A DNA stretch of 64,000 bases. Source: JAVBNT01 sp031551355. GTDB taxonomy: Bacteria > Vulcanimicrobiota > CADAWZ01. The stretch is taken from positions 1-64,000 of the forward strand of contig JAVBNT010000020.1 of the NCBI GenBank assembly GCA_031551355.1, read 5' to 3'. The position numbers and the translations under genes are program-made. The notes under the pieces were generated by a model, which had not been told where the DNA came from, made no database searches, and was given only the letters and a program-made list of their open reading frames with translations. Below are positions 34,493-43,371 of this stretch, one piece after another; the stretch's first letter is position 1, and every line of letters starts with the position of its first letter.

Positions 34493-36934
34493 ATGGCAAA
34501 AATTAGGGTATATGAATTGGCAAAACAGTTATCGGTTTCCAGTAAGGAATTGATAGATGTTTTAAAAGAGCTTGGCGCAGAGGATGTTCGTTCCCACCAA
34601 AGCAGTATTGACGATGGAATTGCAGCTAAAGCTGCCTCTATTTTAATAAAAAGATCAATACAGCCGCGCGAACAAAAAGAGGAAACGAAAGTTGCTCCGC
34701 AGCACACGGGAGAGGCAAAAGATACTTCTGTAAAGAAGCATCCTCCTCAGAAAGAGCTGCCGAAACCGGCTCCCAAACAGCAGGCTGATGTTAATGCGGT
34801 AAAACCCAAAACAACACAGCCGGCTGATTTACAAAAGAAGATGTCATCTCATCCAAGGCAAACGGTAAAAACTCCTGAGAGAACAACTCAGGCGGCTGTA
34901 AAAACGGCAGGTCCGGCAGCAGCCGGCAAACCTGTTCATTTGCAGCAGCCGTCGCCGGCTCATCCGGCCGCTTCCAAGAATTTAACTGCCGCACAGCCCG
35001 GACAAAAACCAAGGCCGGCGACAACTTCAGCCCCGCAGACGGCGTCTTCAAATACAAGGAAACCGTCAACTTCGCAGCCATACGGAGGCAGGCCGTATAC
35101 AAGGCCCGGCGGATTTCAGAATTCCATTGCTAAAATGCCTGCGAGGCATCATGAAAAACCGGCTCCGGTGAAAAAAGATGATACTCCTGCGCCGATAGAA
35201 GTTGTTTTACCTATTACTATCGGAGAGTTTGCTGCCCTTCTTGGTTTAAAACCTACTGATATACTGAAAAAATTATTAGAAACAGGCAGAATGCTTGCCA
35301 TAAATCATTCTTTGGACAAAGAGTCTGTTTTTTCAATACTTGATTTATTTGAGATCCCTCATGAGCGCATTGCTTTTAAGCAGGATGTTGCTTTTGAAGC
35401 GGAGGAAGAAGACGACCCCAGATTTCTGATGGGCCGGCCGCCGGTTGTTACTATTCTGGGACATGTCGACCATGGAAAAACATCTCTTCTTGATGCGATT
35501 CGCAAAACAAATGTTACAGCCGGTGAAGCAGGCGGAATAACCCAGAAAATCGGCGCCTATATGGTTGAACATAATTCCAAGAAAATAACTTTTATTGATA
35601 CCCCCGGTCATGAAGCTTTTACTGCTATGAGGGCACGAGGAGCACAGGTTACTGATGTTGCTATTTTGGTTGTTGCCGCTGATGACGGTGTTATGCCACA
35701 GACTATTGAGGCTATAAACCACGCAAAGGCTGCCAAGGTTCCAATCATCATCGCTCTTAATAAAATAGACAAGCCTTCTGCAAACCCTGACAGGGTAAAG
35801 CAGCAGCTTGCCGATCACGAGCTTCTTACGGAAGATTGGGGCGGAGATATCGTATGCGTACCTGTTTCGGCAAAAGCGAAAACAGGTATTGATGAATTAC
35901 TGGAAATGATTCTGCTTGTTGCGGAAATGAATGAATTCAAAGCCAATCCCAGACGTATGGCTCAGGGGGTTATTGTTGAGTCCAAACTTGACAAAGGACT
36001 GGGACCTGTTGCTACCGTTCTTATAAAAAAGGGAACCTTGCGTCCCGGTGATGCCGTTGTCGCAGGACTTGCCAGCGGCAGGGTAAGGATTCTTATCAAT
36101 GACCGGGGAGAGCGTGTAAAAAGGGCGACTCCGTCTGTTCCGGTCGAAATCGTAGGTCTGACAGAGCTTCCTAACGCAGGTGACATTCTAAGAGCTGTTA
36201 AGGACGACAAGCTTGCCAGGCAAATTTCCGGTGACCGCCATGCAAGAAGCAGGGAACGTAATCTGGTATCCGGACCGAGAACTACTCTACAGGATATCTT
36301 CAAAAATATGGAAGAGGGCGAGAAAAAAGATCTTTTCCTTATTATAAAAGCGGACGGAAACGGTTCTGTGGAAGCTATAAAACATTCTCTGGCGAAACTT
36401 CCCGACAATGAGGTAAAGGTTCATGTCGTTCACGGCGGCGTCGGTTCGATAACTGAATCAGATGTATTGCTGGCCAGAGCGTCGGGAGCAATTATTATCG
36501 GGTTTAATATTAAAGTTGAGCCGAATATAAGAAAGTTTGCTGATCAGGAAAGAATAGATATCAGGCTTTATAATGTTATATATCATATGATAGAAGACAT
36601 TCAGGCCGCGATGAAAGGGATGCTTGAACCGGAATATGAGCTGGTTCAGACCGGCAGAGCGGAAGTACGCCAGATCTTTAAAGTCTCAAAAATCGGCGTT
36701 ATTGTCGGCTGTTATGTACAGTCCGGCAAAATCGTCAGAAATTGTGACGTCAAAGTTTTGCGCGGAAAAAGTGTTATCTTTGAGGGAAAACTTGAATCAC
36801 TAAAACGTTTTAAGGATGACGTCAAGGAAGTTGTCGAAGGCTTTGAGTGCGGGATGAGTGTTGAAAAATTTAACGACCTTGAAGTTGGAGATATTATTGA
36901 AGGGTATCAGCTCAAGGAAAAGGATCGCCAATAA
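34493..36934 (+). CDS. infB: Translation initiation factor IF-2
   Basis: GTPase that brings initiator fMet-tRNA to the 30S subunit. 813 residues. The N-terminal IF2N module (AKIRVYELAKQLSVSSKELI) is followed by a ~170-residue Pro/Gln/Lys/Ala-rich linker, then a second IF2N (LPITIGEFAALLGLKPTDIL). The G domain has GHVDHGKT (~322), DTPGHEAF and NKID. Beta barrel, domain III and the fMet-tRNA-binding C-terminal domain follow. Start at ATG 34493, nine bases after AAGGA. A small GCCG/CGGC hairpin with a T run (34454-34478) lies between ylxR and this gene. Confidence 0.96.
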   Translation: MAKIRVYELAKQLSVSSKELIDVLKELGAEDVRSHQSSIDDGIAAKAASILIKRSIQPREQKEETKVAPQHTGEAKDTSVKKHPPQKELPKPAPKQQADVNAVKPKTTQPADLQKKMSSHPRQTVKTPERTTQAAVKTAGPAAAGKPVHLQQPSPAHPAASKNLTAAQPGQKPRPATTSAPQTASSNTRKPSTSQPYGGRPYTRPGGFQNSIAKMPARHHEKPAPVKKDDTPAPIEVVLPITIGEFAALLGLKPTDILKKLLETGRMLAINHSLDKESVFSILDLFEIPHERIAFKQDVAFEAEEEDDPRFLMGRPPVVTILGHVDHGKTSLLDAIRKTNVTAGEAGGITQKIGAYMVEHNSKKITFIDTPGHEAFTAMRARGAQVTDVAILVVAADDGVMPQTIEAINHAKAAKVPIIIALNKIDKPSANPDRVKQQLADHELLTEDWGGDIVCVPVSAKAKTGIDELLEMILLVAEMNEFKANPRRMAQGVIVESKLDKGLGPVATVLIKKGTLRPGDAVVAGLASGRVRILINDRGERVKRATPSVPVEIVGLTELPNAGDILRAVKDDKLARQISGDRHARSRERNLVSGPRTTLQDIFKNMEEGEKKDLFLIIKADGNGSVEAIKHSLAKLPDNEVKVHVVHGGVGSITESDVLLARASGAIIIGFNIKVEPNIRKFADQERIDIRLYNVIYHMIEDIQAAMKGMLEPEYELVQTGRAEVRQIFKVSKIGVIVGCYVQSGKIVRNCDVKVLRGKSVIFEGKLESLKRFKDDVKEVVEGFECGMSVEKFNDLEVGDIIEGYQLKEKDRQ

Positions 36935-36955
36935 AATTGATTTAGGTTTTAGTAA

Positions 36956-37000
36956 ATTCCCCTCCTCCGGAGGGGTGTCGCGGAGCGGCGGGGTGGTTTC
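36956..37000. repeat. CCCCTCCTCCGGAGGGGTG palindromic repeat
   Basis: A CCCCTCC / GGAGGGG hairpin followed by TCGCGGAGCGGCGGGGTGGTT, a widespread form of intergenic palindromic repeat. Confidence 0.6.
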
Positions 37001-37021
37001 TGCGTCGTCAAGCCGGATATT

Positions 37022-37097
37022 CGCTTAATGTTGTTAGCACAACATTAAGCGGCACACTTAGTGTGCATTTTGATTCTATTTGTGCGGCAAAGCCGCA
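37022..37097. repeat. Three consecutive perfect hairpins
   Basis: CGCTTAATGTTGT / ACAACATTAAGCG (37022-37051), GCACAC / GTGTGC (37052-37066) and TGCGGC / GCCGCA (37083-37097). None has a T run. They probably mark a repeat cluster inserted between infB and rbfA. Confidence 0.6.
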
Positions 37098-37116
37098 TTG
37101 GGCAAGGTAGTTTTGT

Positions 37117-37297
37117 CTCAATGTCATTAAGTTAAGAGAAAAATGTTTCTCACAGAGAAGAGGAGAACACAGAGAGTTTTTACTGGCATTTATCCTCCGT
37201 GGCCTCTGTGCCCTCTGTGAGGACATATAGGAACTGCCCTTGAATATCCCAATATGTCAAAATCGGCTATGAAAAATATTAACTTAATGACATTGAG
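37117..37297. mobile_element. MITE-like element with 19-bp terminal inverted repeats
   Basis: CTCAATGTCATTAAGTTAA at 37117-37135 is perfectly inverted at 37279-37297. The 181-bp span has no open frame and contains the CACAGAG...TTACTGGCA...CTCTGTG element seen at 14570-14662. Similar end motifs bracket repeat copy B at about 39790 and 40217-40233. Confidence 0.5.
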
Positions 37298-37583
37298 TTA
37301 TCGACGTCTCACTCTTCGAAATCCGGCTTGCTATAGCATCTCCGCCAGTTTAAACAGATTTTTTTCTAAAGGCACGTCATTCCGGTTCCTGTTTTAACGA
37401 GAATAAACTCCGGCGGGAAGACATAAAACCCGGAATTGTCATGTATTTGCGACTTGTAATACTGACCGTGTAACTACGAATATTGGTGCAGCATCTTGAA
37501 GATGCTAATAGGAGAGTTTATTACGCGTAGGTAATCCGTTAGCATTTAATAGAACAATCTGAAAACAGTATGTTTATATATTT
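37298..37583. other. Non-coding remainder between infB and rbfA
   Basis: No gene is seen. It holds degenerate fragments of the same repeats (for example AAATCCGGCTTG near 37319) and a TCATTCCGG...GGCGGGAA stretch near 37379. Confidence 0.4.
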
Positions 37584-37624
37584 CTCACAATAATGCTGCT
37601 GATTTTTTTATTGTGAGTTTTTTT
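37584..37624 (+). terminator. Terminator or attenuator hairpin before rbfA
   Basis: CTCACAATAA / TTATTGTGAG (37584-37593 with 37608-37617) followed by seven T's, ending six bases before the rbfA ribosome site. Either it ends the infB transcript or it is a leader attenuator, like the one before rimP. Confidence 0.65.
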
Positions 37625-37644
37625 ATGTAGAGGTGATGAAAAAA

Positions 37645-38028
37645 ATGACAGGTTATCGTCTTGAAAGAGTTTCAGGACTTTTAAAAGAAGTATTGGGCGA
37701 AATTATCACTGACTTAAAGGATCCCAGGATTGGATTTGTCAGTATTCTGGATGTAAAGGTTTCTCCGGATCTGAGGCATGCACGTGTATGTGTTAGCTCG
37801 TTTGGCGCAGACGCCGATAGAAAATCGACAATAGACGGACTTACTAGTGCGAAGGGTTTTATAAAAAGAGAAATTACAGCCAGGGGAGTTTCTTTGCGCC
37901 ATATTCCGGATCTTAATTTTGTTTACGATGACTCTATTGAATATAGTACTCAAATAATGGATTTGATTAATAAAGCAAACGAATCCGACAGAAAATTGGC
38001 TAAAAATCATGAATCAGACCCTGCATAG
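37645..38028 (+). CDS. rbfA: Ribosome-binding factor A
   Basis: A 127-residue KH-like 30S maturation factor. Landmarks: YRLERVSGLLKEVLGEIITDLKDPRIGFVSILDVKVSPDLR near the N-terminus and LRHIPDLNFVYDDSIEYSTQIMDLI near the C-terminus. I prefer ATG 37645, eight bases after GAGGTGA; GTG 37633 and ATG 37636 lie inside that site. Its last 20 bases overlap nrnA. It usually follows infB directly; here ~700 bases of repeats come between. Confidence 0.92.
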   Translation: MTGYRLERVSGLLKEVLGEIITDLKDPRIGFVSILDVKVSPDLRHARVCVSSFGADADRKSTIDGLTSAKGFIKREITARGVSLRHIPDLNFVYDDSIEYSTQIMDLINKANESDRKLAKNHESDPA

Positions 38029-38998
38029 TTATGAAAAATCATCGGATTTACCGGTGATTGCAGACTGCATCAAAAGATGCAGCTCTTTTATACTTATTCC
38101 TCATATAGGAATTGACGGTGACGATTTGGGGTCAATGCTGGCTTTATACTGGGCACTTACCTCTATAGGCAAGGAGGTTGTCTTTTTTTCAAATGAGCCT
38201 GTTCCCGAGCAACTGGCCTTTCTTAAAGGTGCCGAGCTTGTCTCGCGTAATATCCCTAATACTGCGTTTGATTGCGCTATATTAATGGAATGCGTTTCCA
38301 TTCAAAGGATTCCTGATTTTGTAAAACCTGATGAGCTTGCGTCAACCGTCATAAATCTGGATCACCACAAAGGCAATGTAATGCCTGCACATTTTCATTA
38401 TGTTGATGAATCCGCTTCAGCTCTGGGGGAAATAGTTTATTTTCTTTTGCTTGAACTGGGAATTGAGATCAATACGGATATTGCCTCGTCAATATATCTT
38501 GCGATCATATCGGATACCGGCTGCTTCAGATATTCGAATACAACGGCAAAGACACACTATGTTGCTTCAAAAATGCTTTCTTTGGGTATTGATGCATATA
38601 GAATAGCGAAACATCTCTTTCTTGAAAATCCCATAAATCTTGTCAGATTGACCGGAAAGCTCATGTCGTCGATTAACAGTGAAGCTGACGGGAAAATTTT
38701 ATGGTCTTTTATAACACTTGGCCTGCTTGAAGAATATGGCCTTTCGATAGATGAACTGCAAAAAGTTGTTGAAGAACTTAATGTTGTTAAGGGATGCCAT
38801 ATTTTTGCTCTTTTTACGGAAACTCCGCAGAGAACGCTTAGGGTCAGTCTGCGTTCGTCAGAAAATTTTTCTGTCAGAAAGATCGCCTTACAGTATGGCG
38901 GCGGCGGACATGATTCTGCGGCCGGGTGCACCCTGTCTTCGTCCGATACCGCTTCAATCAGTTCTTTTGTTGCCGATTTGGTGTCGGCTCTGAATTAG
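38009..38998 (+). CDS. nrnA: DHH-family phosphoesterase NrnA-like
   Basis: Bifunctional oligoribonuclease/pAp phosphatase type: degrades nano-RNA and, in relatives, c-di-nucleotide breakdown products. DHH domain landmarks: LIPHIGIDGDDLGSMLAL (~33-50), a middle Asp in the CAILMECVS region, INLDHHKGN (~112-120), SDTGCFRYSNT (~168-178). The DHHA1 domain ends with QYGGGGHDSAAGC (~296-308). The first motif has G-D-D where DHHxD-type enzymes often have S-D-A/G. 329 residues. Start overlaps rbfA and the ribosome site is weak, suggesting coupling. Confidence 0.88.
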   Translation: MNQTLHSYEKSSDLPVIADCIKRCSSFILIPHIGIDGDDLGSMLALYWALTSIGKEVVFFSNEPVPEQLAFLKGAELVSRNIPNTAFDCAILMECVSIQRIPDFVKPDELASTVINLDHHKGNVMPAHFHYVDESASALGEIVYFLLLELGIEINTDIASSIYLAIISDTGCFRYSNTTAKTHYVASKMLSLGIDAYRIAKHLFLENPINLVRLTGKLMSSINSEADGKILWSFITLGLLEEYGLSIDELQKVVEELNVVKGCHIFALFTETPQRTLRVSLRSSENFSVRKIALQYGGGGHDSAAGCTLSSSDTASISSFVADLVSALN

Positions 38999-39092
38999 TT
39001 TCAGGTATTTGCCGGTTGTTATTCTGTTAACATTTTTACTCAAGAGGTAACAAACTATTAACAAATCTACTTTAATGTTTACATATGCCTTG

Positions 39093-39120
39093 TTGTGTTG
39101 ATTTTAGGATATGGTATAAT
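39093..39120 (+). promoter_or_regulatory. Extended -10 promoter
   Basis: TGGTATAAT (39112-39120) is an extended -10 box; a TTGTGT-like -35 lies 16 bases upstream. It stands about 50 bases before the small gene at 39172. Confidence 0.6.
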
Positions 39121-39171
39121 TAACACAGAAATGGTTTTATAGTAATTTTTACCATTAAGGAAGTGATGGTT

Positions 39172-39519
39172 ATGTTGAATGAAATAAACGCTATAGGTTC
39201 CGGCAAAGAGAGTTTAGCAAGCTCATATGCTTCTTCCATTGGTTCACAGGGAGTCTCAAATACCGGCTCTTTAAACTGTGAAAACAAAACTTCGGATGTT
39301 TCATCAGCAAGGCCCGTATGTGATACGGTTGATGTTGAAGGTCCGGAGCAAGGGGAAGATGCAGAGCCTTCAAATCTGCAAGCTCTTAAAAACTCTTTTT
39401 CCCTAAACCAGGGGTTTGAGTCAGGTATTCAGCCTTCTTTTGCGATGAACTCTTCTACAGGAGTTCATAGTGGGTTGGAGCAGGGAGTCCAACCGGCGGG
39501 AATATTTAAATCTCCATAG
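39172..39519 (+). CDS. Small Ser/Gly-rich orphan protein
   Basis: A 115-residue low-complexity protein (MLNEINAIGSGKESLASSY...) rich in Ser, Gly, Gln and Asn, with no signal peptide and no known domain. Two late GLExGxQP-like segments (NQGFESGIQPSF, HSGLEQGVQPAG) form an internal repeat. The ATG at 39172 lies eight bases after AAGGAAG. The N-terminus resembles those of the phosphoesterase at 41457 and the orphan at 56379, possibly a shared export signal (inference). Confidence 0.6.
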   Translation: MLNEINAIGSGKESLASSYASSIGSQGVSNTGSLNCENKTSDVSSARPVCDTVDVEGPEQGEDAEPSNLQALKNSFSLNQGFESGIQPSFAMNSSTGVHSGLEQGVQPAGIFKSP

Positions 39520-39607
39520 GAATGTTTTTTAGCTTAATTAGTTGTATATTGTATTTGTTGACGTCAGGTCATGTATGGTTTTGCCCTGGCGTTTTTTATT
39601 AAATGCA

Positions 39608-39786
39608 GTGAATTGTATCTGTATGCGTCATCAAACCGGATGTTTGCTCGCTCTGCGTAGGAATACTACGCCTCCGCTCGTCAAAATCCGGTTTGCTTTA
39701 GCCTCCAGACACAATTGACTGCATTTTTTTGTGAATAATTGTATCTGTATGCGTCATCAAACCGGATGTTTGCCCGCTCTGCGTAG
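39608..39786. repeat. Tandem ~126-bp direct repeat
   Basis: ATTGTATCTGTATGCGTCAT with following CAAACCGGATGTTTG...CTCTGCGTAG occurs at ~39613 and again at ~39739; a degenerate third copy is near 40275-40340. Inverted AAATCCGGTTTG lies between. No coding potential. Confidence 0.65.
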
Positions 39787-39887
39787 AAATGACTCAGTGT
39801 CGTTAAGTTAGGGGAAACTACTCTTTGGACATTTATTTAAAATGGCAAAAACGGATATTTATAGTTAAGCCACTTTAAAACCATATG

Positions 39888-40210
39888 ACGCAGCATCATT
39901 ATTTACGATGAGCCTTGGCTAAGCCCAACTTCAGGCGGCTCGGCACTGCGGGTAAAATCATTGCAGTGGAAAACGCATTAGAAGAGTGGTAGCCGTCTGA
40001 AGTCTCTCTGCAGTGGTAAACTATTTCACCGAAGACATTGTCTTGCGCCAGGTTAAGCGCGGGGGTAGCCTTGGAGGGGTTTCCATAGGGGAGGATGCGA
40101 GGGGCGGGGGTAGCCCCTTAATAGCCTCCACTTGGGAGAACGTTAAATAACCGCTCCAAAGTCTTTTTAACTAAATTTTATTCAGGCTTTACTAAAGTTG
40201 CATGACTATA
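39888..40210. repeat. Structured ~330-bp repeat, copy B (inverted)
   Basis: Reverse complement of 10902-11235 at high identity. ACTTCAGGCGGCT (39929-39941) pairs with AGCCGTCTGAAGT (39993-40005), differing from copy A yet keeping the stem. A CACTGC / GCAGTG stem lies inside. End motifs CTCAGTGTCGTTAAG (39790) and TAATGACATTGAG (40221-40233) bracket it. Confidence 0.75.
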
Positions 40211-40387
40211 GAACCTTAACGTAATGACATTGAGGAAGCTCTCAAAATCCGGTTTGATTTAGTCTCCGGATACAATTGACTGCATTTTTTTGTGTAAATT
40301 TTGTCCGTATGCATTATCAAACCTGATATTTGCTTCTGTGAGAGACAGGCAGAACTGCCTGTGTATTTCTTTTAGAAATAAATCGAT

Positions 40388-41152
40388 TTACAGGTCGGCC
40401 CAGTATTTTTGCAGTTTATCCCTGCTCAACAGAACATAGTCTTTTGATCTCGAAAAAATTTCCAGAGTTATGGTTCCGTCGTAATATTGCTTCAGGGCTT
40501 TTATCGTTTTTTCCCAATCAATATTTCCGCATCCTATCGGTAAATGCAGGTCAAGATCTCTTGAGTTGTCATGCATATGTACATGCGATATATAGCTGCT
40601 AAGTTCTCTTATATAATCAACCGGCTTTCTTCCATGAAGGTTGGCATGCCCTATGTCCAATAAAAACCGCAGTTGGGGTATTGAGTCTAGTATTTTTTTT
40701 ATGTTGGATGGAGCATCCTCTTTTGAATCCGTCAGCTCCAGCAGAGGTGTTACGCCAAGACTTTTGGCTATTCTTGTAATTTTTTCAAGTGACTCTGTCT
40801 GAAAATCGATCATTTCTTTTAGACAGAAACTTCCATGACACCAGTGGGCATGTATGGCAACTTTTTCTGTTTCTATTTCTGAAAAAACCGTCAGATATTT
40901 TTTTGTTTCAGATACGGCCGCCTCCCGGATAGCTTTTATTGGTGAACCTATAGGAATATACCATGGCATGTGGCCCGTCGCGGAAAGTTTTGCTTTTTTT
41001 AATAAGTCTTTTACTGATTGGGGATTTATTGAATTTAACGATGTTTTGCCTTCTTCCAGAAATAAATCGATATAATCAAATTTATTAGCTGAAATCCATA
41101 GAATTTCTTTGTCCAACTCTCTTTTGGGGTTGTTTGGCAGTCCTATTTTCAT
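40388..41152 (-). CDS. Sugar phosphate isomerase/epimerase-like TIM-barrel protein
   Basis: A 254-residue protein of the xylose-isomerase-like / AP endonuclease 2 superfamily. Metal-site landmarks: LLELTDSKED (Glu), FLLDIGHANLHGR (Asp, His), SHVHMHDNSRDLDLHLPIGCGNIDW (His, Asp) and a final TLEIFSRSKDY (Glu). An early HMPW (residues ~58-61) and HAHWCHG also fit. It probably isomerises a sugar or sugar phosphate; the substrate is not evident. It is a single gene, with only a weak ribosome site. Confidence 0.82.
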   Translation of the reverse strand: MKIGLPNNPKRELDKEILWISANKFDYIDLFLEEGKTSLNSINPQSVKDLLKKAKLSATGHMPWYIPIGSPIKAIREAAVSETKKYLTVFSEIETEKVAIHAHWCHGSFCLKEMIDFQTESLEKITRIAKSLGVTPLLELTDSKEDAPSNIKKILDSIPQLRFLLDIGHANLHGRKPVDYIRELSSYISHVHMHDNSRDLDLHLPIGCGNIDWEKTIKALKQYYDGTITLEIFSRSKDYVLLSRDKLQKYWADL

Positions 41153-41456
41153 GTTTGTGCTTTCTTTAATTGTAGCGGATAAAATTTCGTTATTCTGTTA
41201 AGGGTATTTTATTTCCTTTAAAAATAAGACTTTCCCGTAATCTTGCATGCGTAAAAACGGCACTGTCTGTAAATAAAAACACCTATTTTAAACGACTGAC
41301 AATATCATTCTAAATGGTTATTTGTTCATAAAATATTAACAAATAATGCTGTTTATTTTTTTAATAATATGTTAGACTTGTAGTATAAAATCCTAAACTT
41401 ATTTATAAATTGGAGTATGATTTAGGAACACGTAGTGCTCTAAGGAGATATTTTGT

Positions 41457-42527
41457 ATGATTAATTCAATCAGCTCAAATAATTTTACAGTGCAGACACC
41501 TTCAAGAGCGGATGTTAAGGCTCCGCAAAAGGAAGTTTCGGCTCCTTTGCAGGATTCTTTCTCCTCTTCATCTTCTTCCGATTTATCGGCTGCGAACGAT
41601 CTTAGAGCTTCTGCTATGAAAGCGGCTTCTTCCGTGGAGGACAGAGGGTCCAAAGAACCTATCAAAATAACGATAATAAGTACAAATGATATGCATGGTA
41701 AATTTGATCGTATGCCTAAAGTAGCCGGTCTTATTGATGCCCTGCAGAAACAGAATCCCGGTGCAATACTTGTTGACGGCGGAGATTCTACTTATAATCC
41801 ACCGTATAGCACGGCGAACCGTTTTAATCCGATGCCTGAAATTCTCAACGAAATGGGTTACAATATTGTCAATCTTGGTAACCATGAATTTCAATTCGGC
41901 AAAGGTGCTACGGGTTCTGAGTTTACCGGCAGACTTGACAAAAGCATTGATGTTCTCGCAGCCAATGTTCATGACAAATCAATAAATGATTCTCTTGCAG
42001 GAACAAAACCTTATGTTATTAAGGATTTGAACGGTCTGAAAGTTGCTTTTGTGGGTATTGTAGAGCCTAATATGGGTACAAGTGCCAATCCTCATGTAGG
42101 TAAGGATTTAGTGAAAGAATCTCCGGCTGACGCCATAAACCGTCTGATGCCGGAAATGAAAAAACAGGCCGATGTTATTGTGGCGATGACTCATCAGGGA
42201 CTTGGTGATGATCAAAAAATGCTGAGAATGGTTGAGGGACTTGATTTGGTTTTGGCATCTCATGACCATGCCGTAACGGATTCACCGATACAGGTAGGCA
42301 AATTCCCGAATCAGACTTATATCGTAGAATCAGGTTCACATTGTAAGCTGGTTGGGCTTACGGAACTGTTGGTAGATCCTGATACGAAAGAAGTTGTTGA
42401 TATAAAGTTTAAAAATTATGATGTCGGTTCCTATAATGTAAAACCGGATCCGGCAGTTGCCAAAATAATCAGTGATTATCAGGCAGGCGGAGCAAAGCCG
42501 CCGAAACCGAATAAACCTAACAAATAA
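41457..42527 (+). CDS. 5'-nucleotidase-like metallophosphoesterase without signal peptide
   Basis: A 356-residue protein. Residues ~1-65 are Ser/Ala-rich and disordered (MINSISSNNFTVQTPSRADV). Then comes a calcineurin-type phosphoesterase of the UshA/5'-nucleotidase group with metal motifs STNDMHGKFD, LVDGGDSTYN, NLGNHEFQFG, VAMTHQGLGDD and LASHDHAVTD. The usual C-terminal nucleotidase domain is missing; the end is Lys/Pro-rich. Relatives work outside the cytoplasm, yet no Sec signal is visible, so another route or a cytoplasmic role must be considered. CTAAGGAG precedes the ATG. Confidence 0.85.
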   Translation: MINSISSNNFTVQTPSRADVKAPQKEVSAPLQDSFSSSSSSDLSAANDLRASAMKAASSVEDRGSKEPIKITIISTNDMHGKFDRMPKVAGLIDALQKQNPGAILVDGGDSTYNPPYSTANRFNPMPEILNEMGYNIVNLGNHEFQFGKGATGSEFTGRLDKSIDVLAANVHDKSINDSLAGTKPYVIKDLNGLKVAFVGIVEPNMGTSANPHVGKDLVKESPADAINRLMPEMKKQADVIVAMTHQGLGDDQKMLRMVEGLDLVLASHDHAVTDSPIQVGKFPNQTYIVESGSHCKLVGLTELLVDPDTKEVVDIKFKNYDVGSYNVKPDPAVAKIISDYQAGGAKPPKPNKPNK

Positions 42528-42727
42528 GGTTTTGATTGGTTGTGAATGGGTTTTATCTGTGACCACGGGCATATACGCAGCATATAAACAGTAAATTAAT
42601 TCTAACGTTTGTAGCAATAATTTGTAGCAACTTATGTGGTATAGTCAAAGTTGATAACTTATAACCCCGCTATATTTTGTTATATTTTCTAAAAAATACT
42701 CCCCCCAAGCCTGTGGTCATTTAACTC

Positions 42728-43171
42728 TTAAATACCGGTGTGCCCGAAGCCGCCGGTATTTCTTTTTGTTCCTATGAGTTCTGTTGACTCTATCATTACT
42801 GCGCTTGCCACCGGGGCGAATACAAGTTGTGCAATTCTGTCCCCATGTCTTATTTTATAGCTGTCTTTGCCCATATTTATGAGTATTACGCAGATTTCTC
42901 CTCTATAGTCACTGTCTATAGTTCCGGGAGAGTTTAAAACTGAAATTCCGTATTTGCAGGCTAGTCCGCTTCTGGCTCTGACCTGCCCTTCATAACCAAC
43001 CGGTATTTCCATGGAAATACCGGTTGGTATCATTTTAAAATCTCCAGGCTCAATTATTATATCATTGCTGAGGCAGGAGTGCAGATCCAGTCCGGATGCA
43101 CCATCGGTTTTATATTGCGGAACAGTAGCATGTTCATTTGTTTTTTTGAATTTGATACTTATCTTTTTCAT
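42728..43171 (-). CDS. dut: dUTP diphosphatase
   Basis: Hydrolyses dUTP to dUMP and pyrophosphate, keeping uracil out of DNA and supplying dTMP synthesis. 147 residues; the five trimeric-dUTPase motifs are present: DGASGLDL, RARSGLA, GTIDSDYRGEI, GDRIAQLVF and NTGGFGHTG. A perfect 34-bp palindrome (42995-43028) lies inside and encodes part of IPTGISMEIPVGYEG. The ribosome site is weak. Confidence 0.95.
   Translation of the reverse strand: MKKISIKFKKTNEHATVPQYKTDGASGLDLHSCLSNDIIIEPGDFKMIPTGISMEIPVGYEGQVRARSGLACKYGISVLNSPGTIDSDYRGEICVILINMGKDSYKIRHGDRIAQLVFAPVASAVMIESTELIGTKRNTGGFGHTGI
42995..43028. repeat. Perfect 34-bp palindrome inside dut
   Basis: ACCAACCGGTATTTCCA is followed by its exact reverse complement, centred on CCATGG. 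It can form a 15-17-bp hairpin in the dut mRNA. Confidence 0.85.
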
Positions 43172-43371
43172 TTTAATTGATTCCCATTATTTTTTATGCA
43201 GAGGTTTTCGCTTTTATATATTTTATTTTTTTATGTTTTAACCCTTTGTTTTTTATTTGTGGCAGCGATTTATGTGGCCATACCATATTTGTATGTATTG
43301 TCAGAGGAATATTTGACCGTGTATAGAAACTTATGAAAAGTGTGTTTAAAATCCGCTTGGAGTAATTGCGA

